Of a DNA stretch of 64,000 nt, positions 53,800 through 64,000 are shown piece by piece. The notes beneath the pieces were generated by a model that was given only the letters and a program-made list of their open reading frames with translations, ran no database searches and was not told the DNA's origin. The stretch spans positions 1,860,001-1,924,000 of the forward strand of contig JACCLO010000005.1 in assembly GCA_029448655.1 (NCBI GenBank), written 5' to 3'. The translations under genes were made by a program, and so were the position numbers. The DNA comes from Wolfiporia cocos (taxonomy: Eukaryota; Basidiomycota; Agaricomycetes; Polyporales; Phaeolaceae). The stretch's first letter is position 1. Each line of letters opens with the position of its first letter.

Positions 53800-54602
53800 G
53801 CTGCGGGAGCCTAGCGTTCAGAAGTCAGCGGAGGGGGCTCGTTAGGAATGTGAAGCGAGTGAAACCTGCTCAGACTATAGCTGAATGAAGAAACGAAACA
53901 TGTGCTTACAATTGCACGTAATTATCTGAGTTCTGTCCGCACTAAACGTGACGGAGGAACGGCGCTCAGAAATCCTAATACCACTTGGTACGGTTACAGG
54001 GCGAGCCGCTCATATCGACCACAGCTAAGCGATATATGCAGTACCGAGCTCGAGACGAGGCGATGCAGGTGAGGTCATGCCTATGCGGCATTAGTAGGAA
54101 GTGAGTGAGTCCCGTCGGCCACGAATGGACAATAGCGGCTAGCTCGCCACGGCTGATGCGATGCATAGCGGTGTGCGATTCCATGGCGGTCCTGCAGGCC
54201 TCTATCTGCCAAGTACTCCCACGGCGACCTCATAGGCTGTACGGCAACGACATACATGGCGTGCGCCCGCGCGGGACGCCCATATCGACAAACGGAACGT
54301 GGACTACACGCACCGCTGGGCGAGACGAGTCACACCACACTTACTGGGCATTCTAGTGGGGTTGAGCAGCGGGATGCCCAAACGAAGCCTGATATTTAGT
54401 GACACAAATAACTCTAGCGTACAATGTGGAGGTAGCGGGAATGCTGATGAGTGTATGCGAGGATGGGGACAATGCTGGTGAGGGATGCATGATGATGGTG
54501 AAGTGGAGAAACAATGATGATGTAGGGCATGACAACGAAGTTTAGAACGCAATAGGAGAGAACGAATGAATGCACAGAAAACGTGAAGTCATAATGTAGA
54601 TG
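53800..54602. other. Intergenic region downstream of RIM15
   Basis: About 800 bp holding the UIM gene promoter and the RIM15 3' side. Many ATGATG/CATCAT-type short repeats occur around 54,440-54,560. No gene is called. Confidence 0.5.
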
Positions 54603-57600
54603 TTATCGTGCAGGTGCGGCGGTAACTTTTGCAGTTTGCCCACGCCCGTGGCCCTGTACAGAAGACGTCTTGAAGCCAAGCTGCCGCATTGCCTCCAGAA
54701 GATCAGACTTCTGTACAGGCTTCGAAATATAGGCAGCAAATAGATTGCTGCTGGCGTCGATTATCTCGGACCCACTATACGCGCTGACAGCGATGATAGG
54801 CGTGTTGGTATTCTTACTGTCAGTATTCTTGATATACCGAGCAGCACCCTCGCCATCGACTATATGCGATGTGATGTCAGAATTGTACACCATTAAATAT
54901 TCTGGATACGTACGTATAGGCATGTGGAGATCCATCAAGATACAGTCAAATTCTGGCAAATTGAACATTGATGAGCGTTTCAAGAAGTGAGGATTGCGGT
55001 GCTTACTGATGTCACCCATAGCAACACTAATCGCTTCAGAACCATCCGCAACGACGATGCAACGGCACCCAAGGCGTATGAGCAAAGTCTCGATGATCTT
55101 GGCAGTGATTGGGTTATCCTCAGCCAGCAGGCATGTAACCGCACGATCATTGGGATCGGGCGCCCTCTTGAGATCAATCGAGACCACTGATGGCGGAGGT
55201 GTGTTAATCTCGTAGTGACTCGGAGGTTGCCCACTAGTCGCTAGCCATGGGTCAGAAGTAGAGCTTTCCCCAGTCGTAGATACAGAGGCAGTGCGCAGAC
55301 GGCTTGGCATAGAGTTTCGTCGTATACCGTCGCCATCGAGATGATTGTGCTTGAACCGCTCAACTTGGCTGTAATCAGACGGCTTACGTATATGACCGCC
55401 TGCGCTGCTAGCGGGCGTTGGAGGTCCGCGCGACAAGGAAGACGATATCGACGACGTTGATGTTGCTGGAGATGGTGGATTGGTAGACGATGGCTTGCTG
55501 ACATTGTCGGTAGAGATGGTCACACCAGCCGGCTTCTTGATGTTCATGCGCGCTGATACACTCTTCCGCCGCGTATGCAAGTTGACGGGCTCTGACAACG
55601 TATGCGTGATGGGCGCCATTTGATCAGTCTTCATCTTGCGAATCATGTCGTCGTTGGCTTGCTTCAGGATAGGGATATTCTTGTAGCTAAAAGAGCCAAA
55701 GTCATCAGAAGGAGAGGGTGCAGAATCGTTGGTAACGGCAGGAGGAGCGGATGCGGTGGCCGGGGTAAGAGGGACAACTTCAGAGCCTGCTGGAGGACTG
55801 TCTGTGAGGAGCTGTCCGGTGAGTGGAGCTTGTTCGCTGTCGCCGAAGAGCTGCAGGATCGCTCCTCGAGGATCGAAATAGTCTGTGGACTCGGGATCTG
55901 TCACTTGCGGGATGAAAGCTGCTTCAGTTGTCGTGACTTTATCCCAATCGATGCCCTTAAAGAACGGGTGCTGCTTCACCTCCTCGGCACCGTTTGCACC
56001 CAAACGCAGAGCCGGGTCGTTACACATGAGCCGCTCTATGAAGTTCCTGGCCTCCGGAGAGATCTCGAAGAAATCGTCGTGCCATTCGATCCGTCTCGAG
56101 AGAATGTTCTCGAAAACCTTCTCCGGAGTCTCGGCGTGGAATGGCGGGATCCCATAGAGGAACTCATAAGTGATGACACCCAAAGCCCACTGAAATGTTG
56201 ACGATAAGCAACGTGACCGAGAAACATTGATAAATACACTAACCCAGTCAACTGCCGCATCGTCGCCACGCATACCAAGAATAGTCTCCGGAGCAAGATA
56301 GTCGGGCGTACCAACGAACTTCTGTTCACCAGGTGGCGTCCCTCCGGGAGTGGGGTGCGAGCGCAGATCGTAAGTGAGTTCGGTCGCGAACGACTGGTGG
56401 GGACTCTCATAAGCCTGCGGTTTACTAGTAGTCCTGCGCAGAGGGAATAGTCCAGACGATTGCAGAGAATCTGACCCACTGGACTCGCTAACGTCATCTG
56501 AAAGTGACAGATAAGGCGAGGACCCTAGGCGAGGAATGGAGTGTGTCCTCTGGGTGAAGTACGAACCTCCCAGATGCACATCTGGCACGAACATCGGAGA
56601 CGAGGAGATGTGAGTAGAATCGATTGAGGGCGGCCTGGAGCCAGGGCTGTGTCTTCCGCGGGGACGTAACCCTCGATCGAATGAGAGCTGGGAGTCTCGG
56701 GTCTGACGGCCCAACAGACCAATCCTGCTCAATCCAAAATCAGTGAACTTAAGATGACCATGTTGGTCAATGAGCAAATTATCGGGCTTTAGATCACTGC
56801 GGACCACTGGTAAGCTTGGCATTGATGTGCGTAAGGTGGTTCACATACCGATGTACAATTCCACGCTGATGCAGATAATCCAAACCAAGAACGACCTCAG
56901 CGACATAGTTGCGCGTCCACTCCTCGGGCAAGGATCCGAGGGATTTGATTAGAGCGGCACAGTCGCCACCGTTGAGGTACTCCATAACTAGATATAAATT
57001 CTCCTTGCTCTGGAATGTAAAGTAAAGCTTCGCGACGAACGGCGACTCTGCTTGCTTCATGAGGATCATGCGCTCGGCCTTCACATTGGTGATCTGATTC
57101 TTTGCAATCATGTCGGCCTTCTTGAGTACCTTGATGGCGAAGTAGTCACCGGTGGCCTTCTTCTTGGCAAGAAACACTGAACCAAAGGCACCCTTGCTGA
57201 TCGGCTTGATGATCTCGAAGTCCTTGATTGACGTTGGCGTAGTCCGCGACAGTGGTGCCACGGAAGGCAAGCGAGGTGATAGCGGCGTGCACGACATCGA
57301 GTTCGTCGGGCTCATTATTGGCTGCTGCGCAGTCGAATGCCGCCGACGTCCGGCGCGCCGTGTGGCAGATGCATCCTCCGGAGAGACCAAAGGAGAGAGG
57401 GGAGGGGTTATCAGCACCCTGGGTTCCAGCGTACCGAGTGATGGTTGCTGGCGAATAATGTTCTGGTTGTTCGCTTCGTTCAAGTCCATAGGGGGAGGCA
57501 GCAGCTCCTCCATCGCAGTGGACGCAACAATGGGTGCTGCAAGTGCAAGAGGAGAGGATATGGAGGAGGGTGTCGACGATCGCGTTTGGAAGGTGTTGGT

Positions 57601-60555
57601 AGGATACGCGGGTATAGGTGCCGCATGGACGAAGGGCAAGCTTGGAACGAGCGACGCTGAGCCACTGATCGTCCGTTCTCGCGGAACGGGAAATGGCACG
57701 GGAGACGCAGAGGCTACCGGCGTGGGATCAGGGGATGTCGCCTGGCCATTGAAGGCATATTCCGATGTGTTGCTCGAGTGTCCCCCGTCCTGCTCCTCTT
57801 CCTCGCCTTCTTCTTCGTCCTCGTCCTCGTCCTCTTCGTCGACATCATCCATTTGCGAGAGCGACTGTGCAACCATTTCCTCCCATTCTTGCCTGATCTT
57901 CTCTGAATATCTGATTGTATTCTGCATACGCACCACGTTGTCGATCTTTTGACGCATAACGCGTTCAGCGTCGTCAATGAGCCGAGTCAACGCGTGATCA
58001 TCGATAACAGGCTTGCACCACCGTCGAACGTCCCACATCTTGCGCTCTGATGCAGGAGAAAGCAGGCGCTGCCTCTCGATGGGCTCTGCCGACTCCTCCT
58101 CCTTCAGCGCAGGAACCGAGACCTCAGTTGCGAGCTGAAGGATGTCCTCGAGCTGTTCAAGCACGTGGCGTTGCATTTTCTTCATATTCACCTGCCTCAT
58201 CTTCAGCGGAGTACGCCAGAGATGCAAAGGGGACGATGACCCAGGCGATGACGATGGCGAGAAGAGCGGCATCCCGCGGTACTCGGGCGCGTTGATGACG
58301 GGGGATGCGCGGTCGAGCGCGGCCTGCAGTTCACGTATCGTGTTGCGCAGCTCCCCAATCGACTCGTTGCACTCGCCAATCTCCGCCTCGAGCCGGTGTG
58401 TCTCTGCGCACGTCTCGTTGTGTTTCTCAAAGTACCATTGCGGGACCGTGCACTCGCAAATCCGGCAGAGGATAGGCGCAGTGTTGATGGGACGTGCGAA
58501 CGGGAACGGTGTCACCGGTTCTGTAGCCTGCCTATCGCCGAAACAGATCTGTGTCGGCTCCGCGGTTGCAGGCTCATCTCCAATTTCACCGGACTCGAGC
58601 AAAATGGAGGGCGGCGCTTGCAGATACTCGGGGGGACCCACGGGCTTAACGACCCACATTGTATGCGTGGGAGTTCCCTCCTCGCGGTCGATCATGAGCA
58701 TTCCCTTGCCCTCCATCTGCTGATAGAGGGCTTTGTACGAAGATGGGTCGTTCTCGCAATCGGAGACCTTAATTCTGAACCTGACCTCAACAGTCCGCGA
58801 ATCGTCTTCCTGCAGCCGCCGCGTACCATCCCTTAAGACATGCCAGTCCGACGGCGCCAGAAGTCTGGATACGCGTGTCCCAATGAGCTCCTCTGGGTCA
58901 GTCCTGAAACTCAAGCATTAACATCGATACAGCAATGGATCGGGTGATATTAGCATGAATTGCACTTACCCAATAACATTACGCCAGGCATAATTGATCC
59001 AGATAAAATGATCCCCATCTATACTGAGTTCCATGACAATATTCTGGTTCTGCGCCGTTTCGGCTTGAAGCCGTAAGCGCTCAGTGGCAAGCACTCGCGC
59101 AGATTCGGTGTTATCGGAAAATTTGGAAGGCTGGTCCTTGTTCGCCGGCGTCATAGAAAGGTCCTTGGGTACATCGTCCCTCGATCTTCGACCTTGGCTA
59201 GAGGTGCGAGACATCCGTAGCCGGGTCTCCTCCTCGTGAGTTAGTCGGAGGGAGCCGCCAGCCGCTTCATCAGACCTCAACGATGGGGTTGTGGCCGCAG
59301 TCTGCTGGTCCTCGTCAGCTGGCTTGAGCACGAATGTGAGTGGCTCTTCTTGTTCATCCTCGTTATCCTCGAAATTCCAGAACTGTTTTTCCGCCTCCCA
59401 CCATTCCACGACTCGGCTCAGGGAGGCAATGGCCAGGAGCACCTGGACATACCAATTGCGCCCGTGCCAGTCTGGATGCTCATCCCAGCCCTTACCGATG
59501 TTCTGGACGCGCTGGACAAGCTGCTCGCAAACCTTCGCTTGTGCCGTCAGCTGATTTAATGACATATCCTGGACCTCAGTCGCAATGGCAATGAGATCAT
59601 GAACCGCGGCCATGATCGGGTCCACGGGATCATCAACCAGAATGCGCGACGAGCGCCGGTTGTTGTTCGCATTCTGATCGGGGTAGCCAGGCCGTGGGAG
59701 GGGGGATCGTGAGCGGGAGGTAGAACGCGAGCTCGCCGCGGAGCGGGTGGGATAAGTAGGAATATGTATCGTGCGCGATAGTCGACGATTGGCCAGAGTC
59801 TGACCACTCCAGTCCCTCGAAGGAGGCATAGCAGAGCTTTGTTTGCGAGGACTCGTGGTAAGCTCCGGGGGCGGTGTAGAGCTCGTAACAGCGCTGAGGG
59901 CTGGGCTGGAAGTGCCCGTGACAGACGAAGCGGCGCTGGTAAGGGATCTATCTCGAGGAAGCGTAGGATGTCTCCGGAGAGAAGCAGGACTAGTAGATGC
60001 TGTGAGAAGCCCGGGCGATGGAGGCCCGCCGGTCAGCGCGTGCAGCGCTTGTGGATCTTCATCGAGGGACGCACGTTGTCGGCTATGATAATTCTCTGGC
60101 TCTGCATCGTAGCCGCCGTCAGAGCTCACCTCATCGAACTGCAGTGCGGACCGCAACTCAGCAGGCTGGAAGACAAAGGGCTCGCGTAATGGCTCGAGGT
60201 CCCCTTGCCGTGAGTCACGGTCCCGTCCACGCTCGCGGTCGGTTTCTCGCTGTTCGCGCTCGTATTCTGCCTCGTGGTCGGCCTCTCTGAGGCGCTCCTC
60301 AAAGAAGGTAGTGATCGCGTTGGTGACGCGTGCCAATTCCCGGTCGCATTCGGCCTTTGCAGTCTTGAGACGACGCGTTACATGGCGCCTAACGAAAGGC
60401 ATAGAGACCATGTTTAGGCCAGATCCGTGGTTGCTAGCGGTAGCATTACTGCTACCAGAATGCGACTGGGAGGCGGCGGGCGGGAGCGCTGCCTCGAGGG
60501 AGAATACGAGCGGGGCGGGAGGCGAGCGGCGATGAAGACCCGAGTCGGAGGACAT
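54603..60555 (-). CDS. RIM15: PAS/kinase/receiver protein RIM15
   Basis: Rim15 is the large AGC-type kinase that starts quiescence and the starvation response when TORC1, Sch9 and PKA activity falls. Six exons: 60555-58970, 58903-56849, 56796-56244, 56189-55007, 54952-54914, 54859-54603. A disordered N-terminus precedes a PAS-like domain (IDGDHFIWINYAWRNVIG, VRFRIKV) and a zinc-ribbon-like CRICECTVPQWYFEKHNETC. The kinase domain has ISKGAFGSVFLAKKK, FAIKVLKK, IVHRDLKPDNLLID, DFGLSRIG, FVGTPDYLAPE and a long insert before GTPDYLAP, as in the Rim15/Greatwall group. The C-terminus is a response-regulator receiver: LLAEDNPITAK, phospho-acceptor Asp in CILMDLHMPI, and KPV near the end. The gene appears complete. 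Confidence 0.94.
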
Positions 60556-61348
60556 AGAGGTCCTGGGATGGACGCTGCAGAAGGACCAGGTTGAGTCGGA
60601 CGGCGAATCTACTCAGAGTATGGATATCAGAGCGAGCAGGATGTCAGGTGGAGAGTGGAGAGTGGAGGAACAAAGGGAAGACACGGACGAGCACGAGGTA
60701 GACGCAGGGGATGAGCTCAAGGCGACATGAGGAGGCGATAGCAGATGATGGGACTTGGTCAAGTCGAAGCCGAGCGACCAGGGAGTGTTGCTTTACGGAC
60801 CACCACAGGTTCACACCAGCCATTTTAGGCAGTTATACTTAGCCACCAGCCCATCGGCACCGCGTTTTCCCTTTCGTTCGACAACCGGGCCCACCTGCTC
60901 ACGCGATGTTCAACAACATGCTGTATCATGGGGCGACGCCATGGCGAACAATGGAGACCGCTGGAGTCGAGTATCGTGCCGTCTGCGTCGCAATCGCACG
61001 ACGGCCCGATGGGAATGGTCTCGCGGTGGCCGGTGTCCCGCCGCCTCGCGCATTTCGTCCGAAAGCGGAAGATATCTCAGCCACCCTCACGTCTGTCCTT
61101 TCCTTGCAAACAATTGTATGCTCATCACCATTCATTCGTTTGCGCATTCAGCTCACAATGAATAGGCTGACGTGCAGGCAGATATTCTGCCAGATACGCA
61201 CTCCCACGGACGGTCACCTGCGCCGCCGTTTGCATCCTTAGCCCTTCTCGGCAACCCTTGGGTATTCACCCTTCCTCTTCAATGGCGCTCCATTCATTCT
61301 CTCCCGCAGCCGACGACCCACTCCGCCTCGCGGGCCCAGTGACTCCGG
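60556..61348. promoter_or_regulatory. Divergent promoter region RIM15 / bS18m
   Basis: About 790 bp between two genes transcribed away from each other. A purine-rich GGAGAGTGGAGAGTGGAGG run lies near 60,650. Nothing else is recognised. Confidence 0.5.
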
Positions 61349-62085
61349 ATGCTTTCCCTCACAAACTCCCTCCGCACAGCGGCCCGACACGCGCAGGCGC
61401 AATGGCCCCGTTCATTGGCAGCTGCCGCCGCGCCCCGACGCGCAAACTCCTCCTCGGCCGGCACCGACTCGATGGCAGATCTCAGGGGCATTCTGCACGA
61501 CGCTGGCGACGCCCCACAGGCTCCCCAACGGGTTTCGCGAATCGACTACAGTGAGCCGTTCCTCCCTTGTTGCTCCGAACCGCGAGCTCCTCACACTGCG
61601 TTTTCGCAGATGAAATCGACCCTCGGGCTGCTATGTCGCGATCGACAGCCGGGAGCCTGAAGTTCTTCAGGACAGGTCAGGTGCGTGCGCCCATCTCCAC
61701 CTAGCCGCACGCCATCAGCGAGCAGCGTCATCTGACGCGCCCCTCTCCCCTACCCTGACAGTTTGTCAAGCCATACGATTTTACGCGTGAAGAACGTACA
61801 AAAAGCCGGCGCTTCACTTCCCGCCCCCTGCTCGGCCCTGACGCAAAGACTTCGCGCGAGAAAGACATTTTCCACAAGCTGGACATCGACCCGCTCGACG
61901 AGTGCATGAACTCGGCCCTCCTCTCTCACTTTGTCACCGATATGGGCAAGATACAGAAGCGCTCGATCACCCAGCTGACGTGGAAAAATCAGCGCCGCTT
62001 GGGAAAGGCTATCCGCCGCGCAAAGATGATGGGGATCATCCCCATTCTCAGCAGGCGGCCACTCAGCTTGATTGAGAGCTACTAG
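61349..62085 (+). CDS. RSM18: Mitochondrial ribosomal protein bS18m
   Basis: Component of the mitochondrial small ribosomal subunit. Three exons: 61349-61550, 61610-61680, 61763-62085. The first exon encodes an Arg/Ala-rich presequence (MLSLTNSLRTAARHAQAQWP). The S18 core follows after the second intron: FVKPYDFTREER, DIDPLDECMNSALLSHFVTD, MGKIQKRSITQLTWKNQRRL, and GKAIRRAKMMGIIPILSRRP. These are the RNA-binding Arg-rich features of S18. Both introns keep frame and the protein length is normal. Confidence 0.93.
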
Positions 62086-64000
62086 TCGCCGGCGCGCTGT
62101 TCCCTTGGTAGCCGAATTGCATTCACATCTGAAACACAGCGTGCTATCGTAGAGTTGCTTCTTTGCAGATTTCCCATCTCACTGAGTTAGAATATCCGGG
62201 TATGTATTCCTAGACTGGAACAATGGTGAACAAGCAAAAGCTCTGCCCTTGGTAACTCGGTCGACGAAATTTACTCGGTGCTCAACATTAATTCCTGGAT
62301 TCGCTCGTTCAGTCATTACTTTGTTGGGGCATGTCACTGTCGGACCCGGGCAACCTTGGCAAGCTCACCCACTCGACATTCTCCCGAAAAAAGTCTCTGG
62401 CATGTCGCACGTTCTGTCCGGTGCCTCAGAGTCCGCCCGACGATGACCATCGCCCTGTCACGCGCTGCGCAGTCCTCCATACCACAAAGGCAAATATGCT
62501 CCACCACAGCGGCACCGACAAATTGGGCGCCGGTTCTCAGGGTGTAGTCGGCCCAGAGCCAGAAGGCACAGGGTCCACGACCACCTCTTCCCAGGCAGGC
62601 TGGAACAGGGGCGCAAGTCCCGCTGATGCACAAGTCTGGTGCTACATATGTCATCGCTCGCCCTCCGGATACCCCGCCGTTCGTCTGTGATCGCCGCTCC
62701 TGTTTTGTGCGGCGTTCCGGTGGTGTGGAAATTGCGAGGCTGGACTTCGAACTCTAGCTGCTCCGCGCGCAAAGTAAGACTTTGGAATGCTGCTATCGTC
62801 GCACGCGAGCCGGCATCCTTATGACGGATGCGTCGTTCACATCTGTTTTATGACCGTCATCGTGCCTGCTGCCATGCCGTATTACTGCTCCTGCGGCTCT
62901 GCACTAATGCGCCATATTCGCCGCCACGTACTGAGCAGCTCGGCTTAAAAATTCACGGTCTTACTAGAAGTGCGCGAGCAACGTGGGCGAGGCTAGGTCT
63001 CCCGACTTACGCACCTCACGGCGAGAAAGAAGACGTCCAGAGGGTATGGGCAATAGGAAGCACGTCCACAAGCCTTCCACTAGTCTTGATGACGCCTTTG
63101 AATAGGATGGTTGAGAATACCTCTTGCTACCTTCTCGCACAGCGTCAGGGTCACGAGAGGAGCCACATGACAGGCCTTTATTCTGAGGACGTAGAGAATG
63201 AATTGCTGTTGCAGGCAAGAACGGATGTGATAGACATTTTGAGCCTTCGCGGCATTCGTCAATATTCAAAGCAGATCCTTGGCCGGTGTATACAGATCAA
63301 CATCAGGTCCTCGGTATTCTGGGCGTCAGTACATTCGTGAACCTTCCTCGTCATACTTTCTCGAAGCTGCGCTGTGCCACTTGGCTTTCCACCTTTCACA
63401 ATGAACATTTTGGAGCATCACGCCGTAGTATTGCGTCCGCGTCGTCGCGGGTGTTGAATAGCGGCGCGACGCGCGAGGATGTGGAATCAGAGTGGCGGCG
63501 AGGCGTGCTCGGGTATAATGATGGAGCTACTGGTCATCACGGTAACTATCGATGGGTAATTGGGCGTTGAAGGTATCAAGAAGGTAGACGAGGGGCCTCG
63601 AATCTTCGTGAATTAATATGCATCTGTCCAGGGTATATCAATAACTTTTGTGGGTACTGGTGGCCTTCAAGTAGGATGCACCGTCCCCTATCTTTTCCGC
63701 GAAGCCGTTGAATTGTTCCTGACGATATTTTGGTAATCCCTCCGGAATTGCATACACGCGGTCACGGTACTGGGGTCGATACATGATCAGAAGAGAATAC
63801 AGCTGGTTTCCGCTTCTACCAGGTTGCTGTTCACGATGTCAAATAATATCTGAGCGGATGCGCAAGATAAGCGTCGCACTCCGAAGCTCTGATACCGAAG
63901 CGACGCGAGGCTGGGATGTGAATCACGCGATGCAGGCCTGCTCGGTGCTGGAACCACAGCCCCGTCTCTTTTCAGCATCACTTAGTATTGTAGCCGGCAT
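62086..64000. other. Right end of the window, no nameable gene
   Basis: About 1.9 kb. A plus-strand open frame at 62,828-63,340 (170 codons) and overlapping minus-strand frames show no motif. One coding-like stretch near 63.7 kb is listed separately. Confidence 0.4.
63638..63850 (-). CDS. Possible C-terminal exon of an unrecognised gene
   Basis: A minus-strand frame reads QQPGRSGNQLYSLLIMYRPQ, then YRDRVYAIPEGLPKYRQEQF and NGFAEKIGDGASYLKATSTH, and stops at 63,638. Composition is protein-like and free of repeats, but it is short and a stop lies about 70 codons upstream. If real, the gene would extend to the right, possibly out of the window, through an intron. No family is recognised. Confidence 0.3.

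Overview
The window is nuclear DNA of a filamentous basidiomycete, most likely an agaricomycete. Genes carry many short introns (about 40-130 bp) with GT-AG borders and CTAAC-like branch sites. The proteins are fungal (SCH9 and RIM15 kinases, DRE2, MED18, BCD1, a forkhead factor), and a Ty3/gypsy chromovirus is present. All calls come from reading translations and splice signals by eye; no database search was possible.

Layout. (1) 1-12.4 kb is a compact housekeeping block: UBA1 (5' part only), a C2H2 zinc-finger protein, a mitochondrial flavin reductase, DRE2, BCD1, MED18 and a forkhead factor. (2) About 12.6-45.75 kb is a gene-poor accessory island. It holds an apparently intact O-methyltransferase (17.4-19.05 kb) convergent with an apparently intact 13-exon cytochrome P450 (20.66-23.0 kb), a dead second copy of the methyltransferase (43.06-44.54 kb), and a stack of mobile elements. 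The repeats show a tandem segmental duplication: unit 1 about 13.9-30.8 kb, unit 2 about 30.8-45.74 kb. Later insertions into it can be ordered because the other copy often keeps the empty site: two hAT-like elements with 8-bp target duplications, three solo LTRs with 5-bp target duplications, a facing pair of tRNA-headed SINE-like repeats, and a complete 9,995-bp Ty3/gypsy element (32,040-42,034) with apparently identical 699-bp LTRs. (3) 45.87-62.1 kb is again conserved gene space: SCH9, a Tim17-like membrane protein, a sucrase/ferredoxin-like Fe-S protein, a UIM protein, RIM15 and mitochondrial ribosomal protein bS18m. (4) 62.1-64 kb holds no gene I can name.

How the genes work together. 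DRE2 makes cytosolic Fe-S clusters. SCH9 and RIM15 are the kinase pair that couples nutrient status to quiescence in yeast, and here they lie only about 6 kb apart. The methyltransferase and P450 look like a tiny specialised-metabolism pair inside transposon-rich DNA. The most unusual object is the Ty3/gypsy element: an extra ORF before gag, a self-priming primer-binding site, a chromodomain, and a dUTPase fused to the end of pol whose last motif lies in another reading frame.
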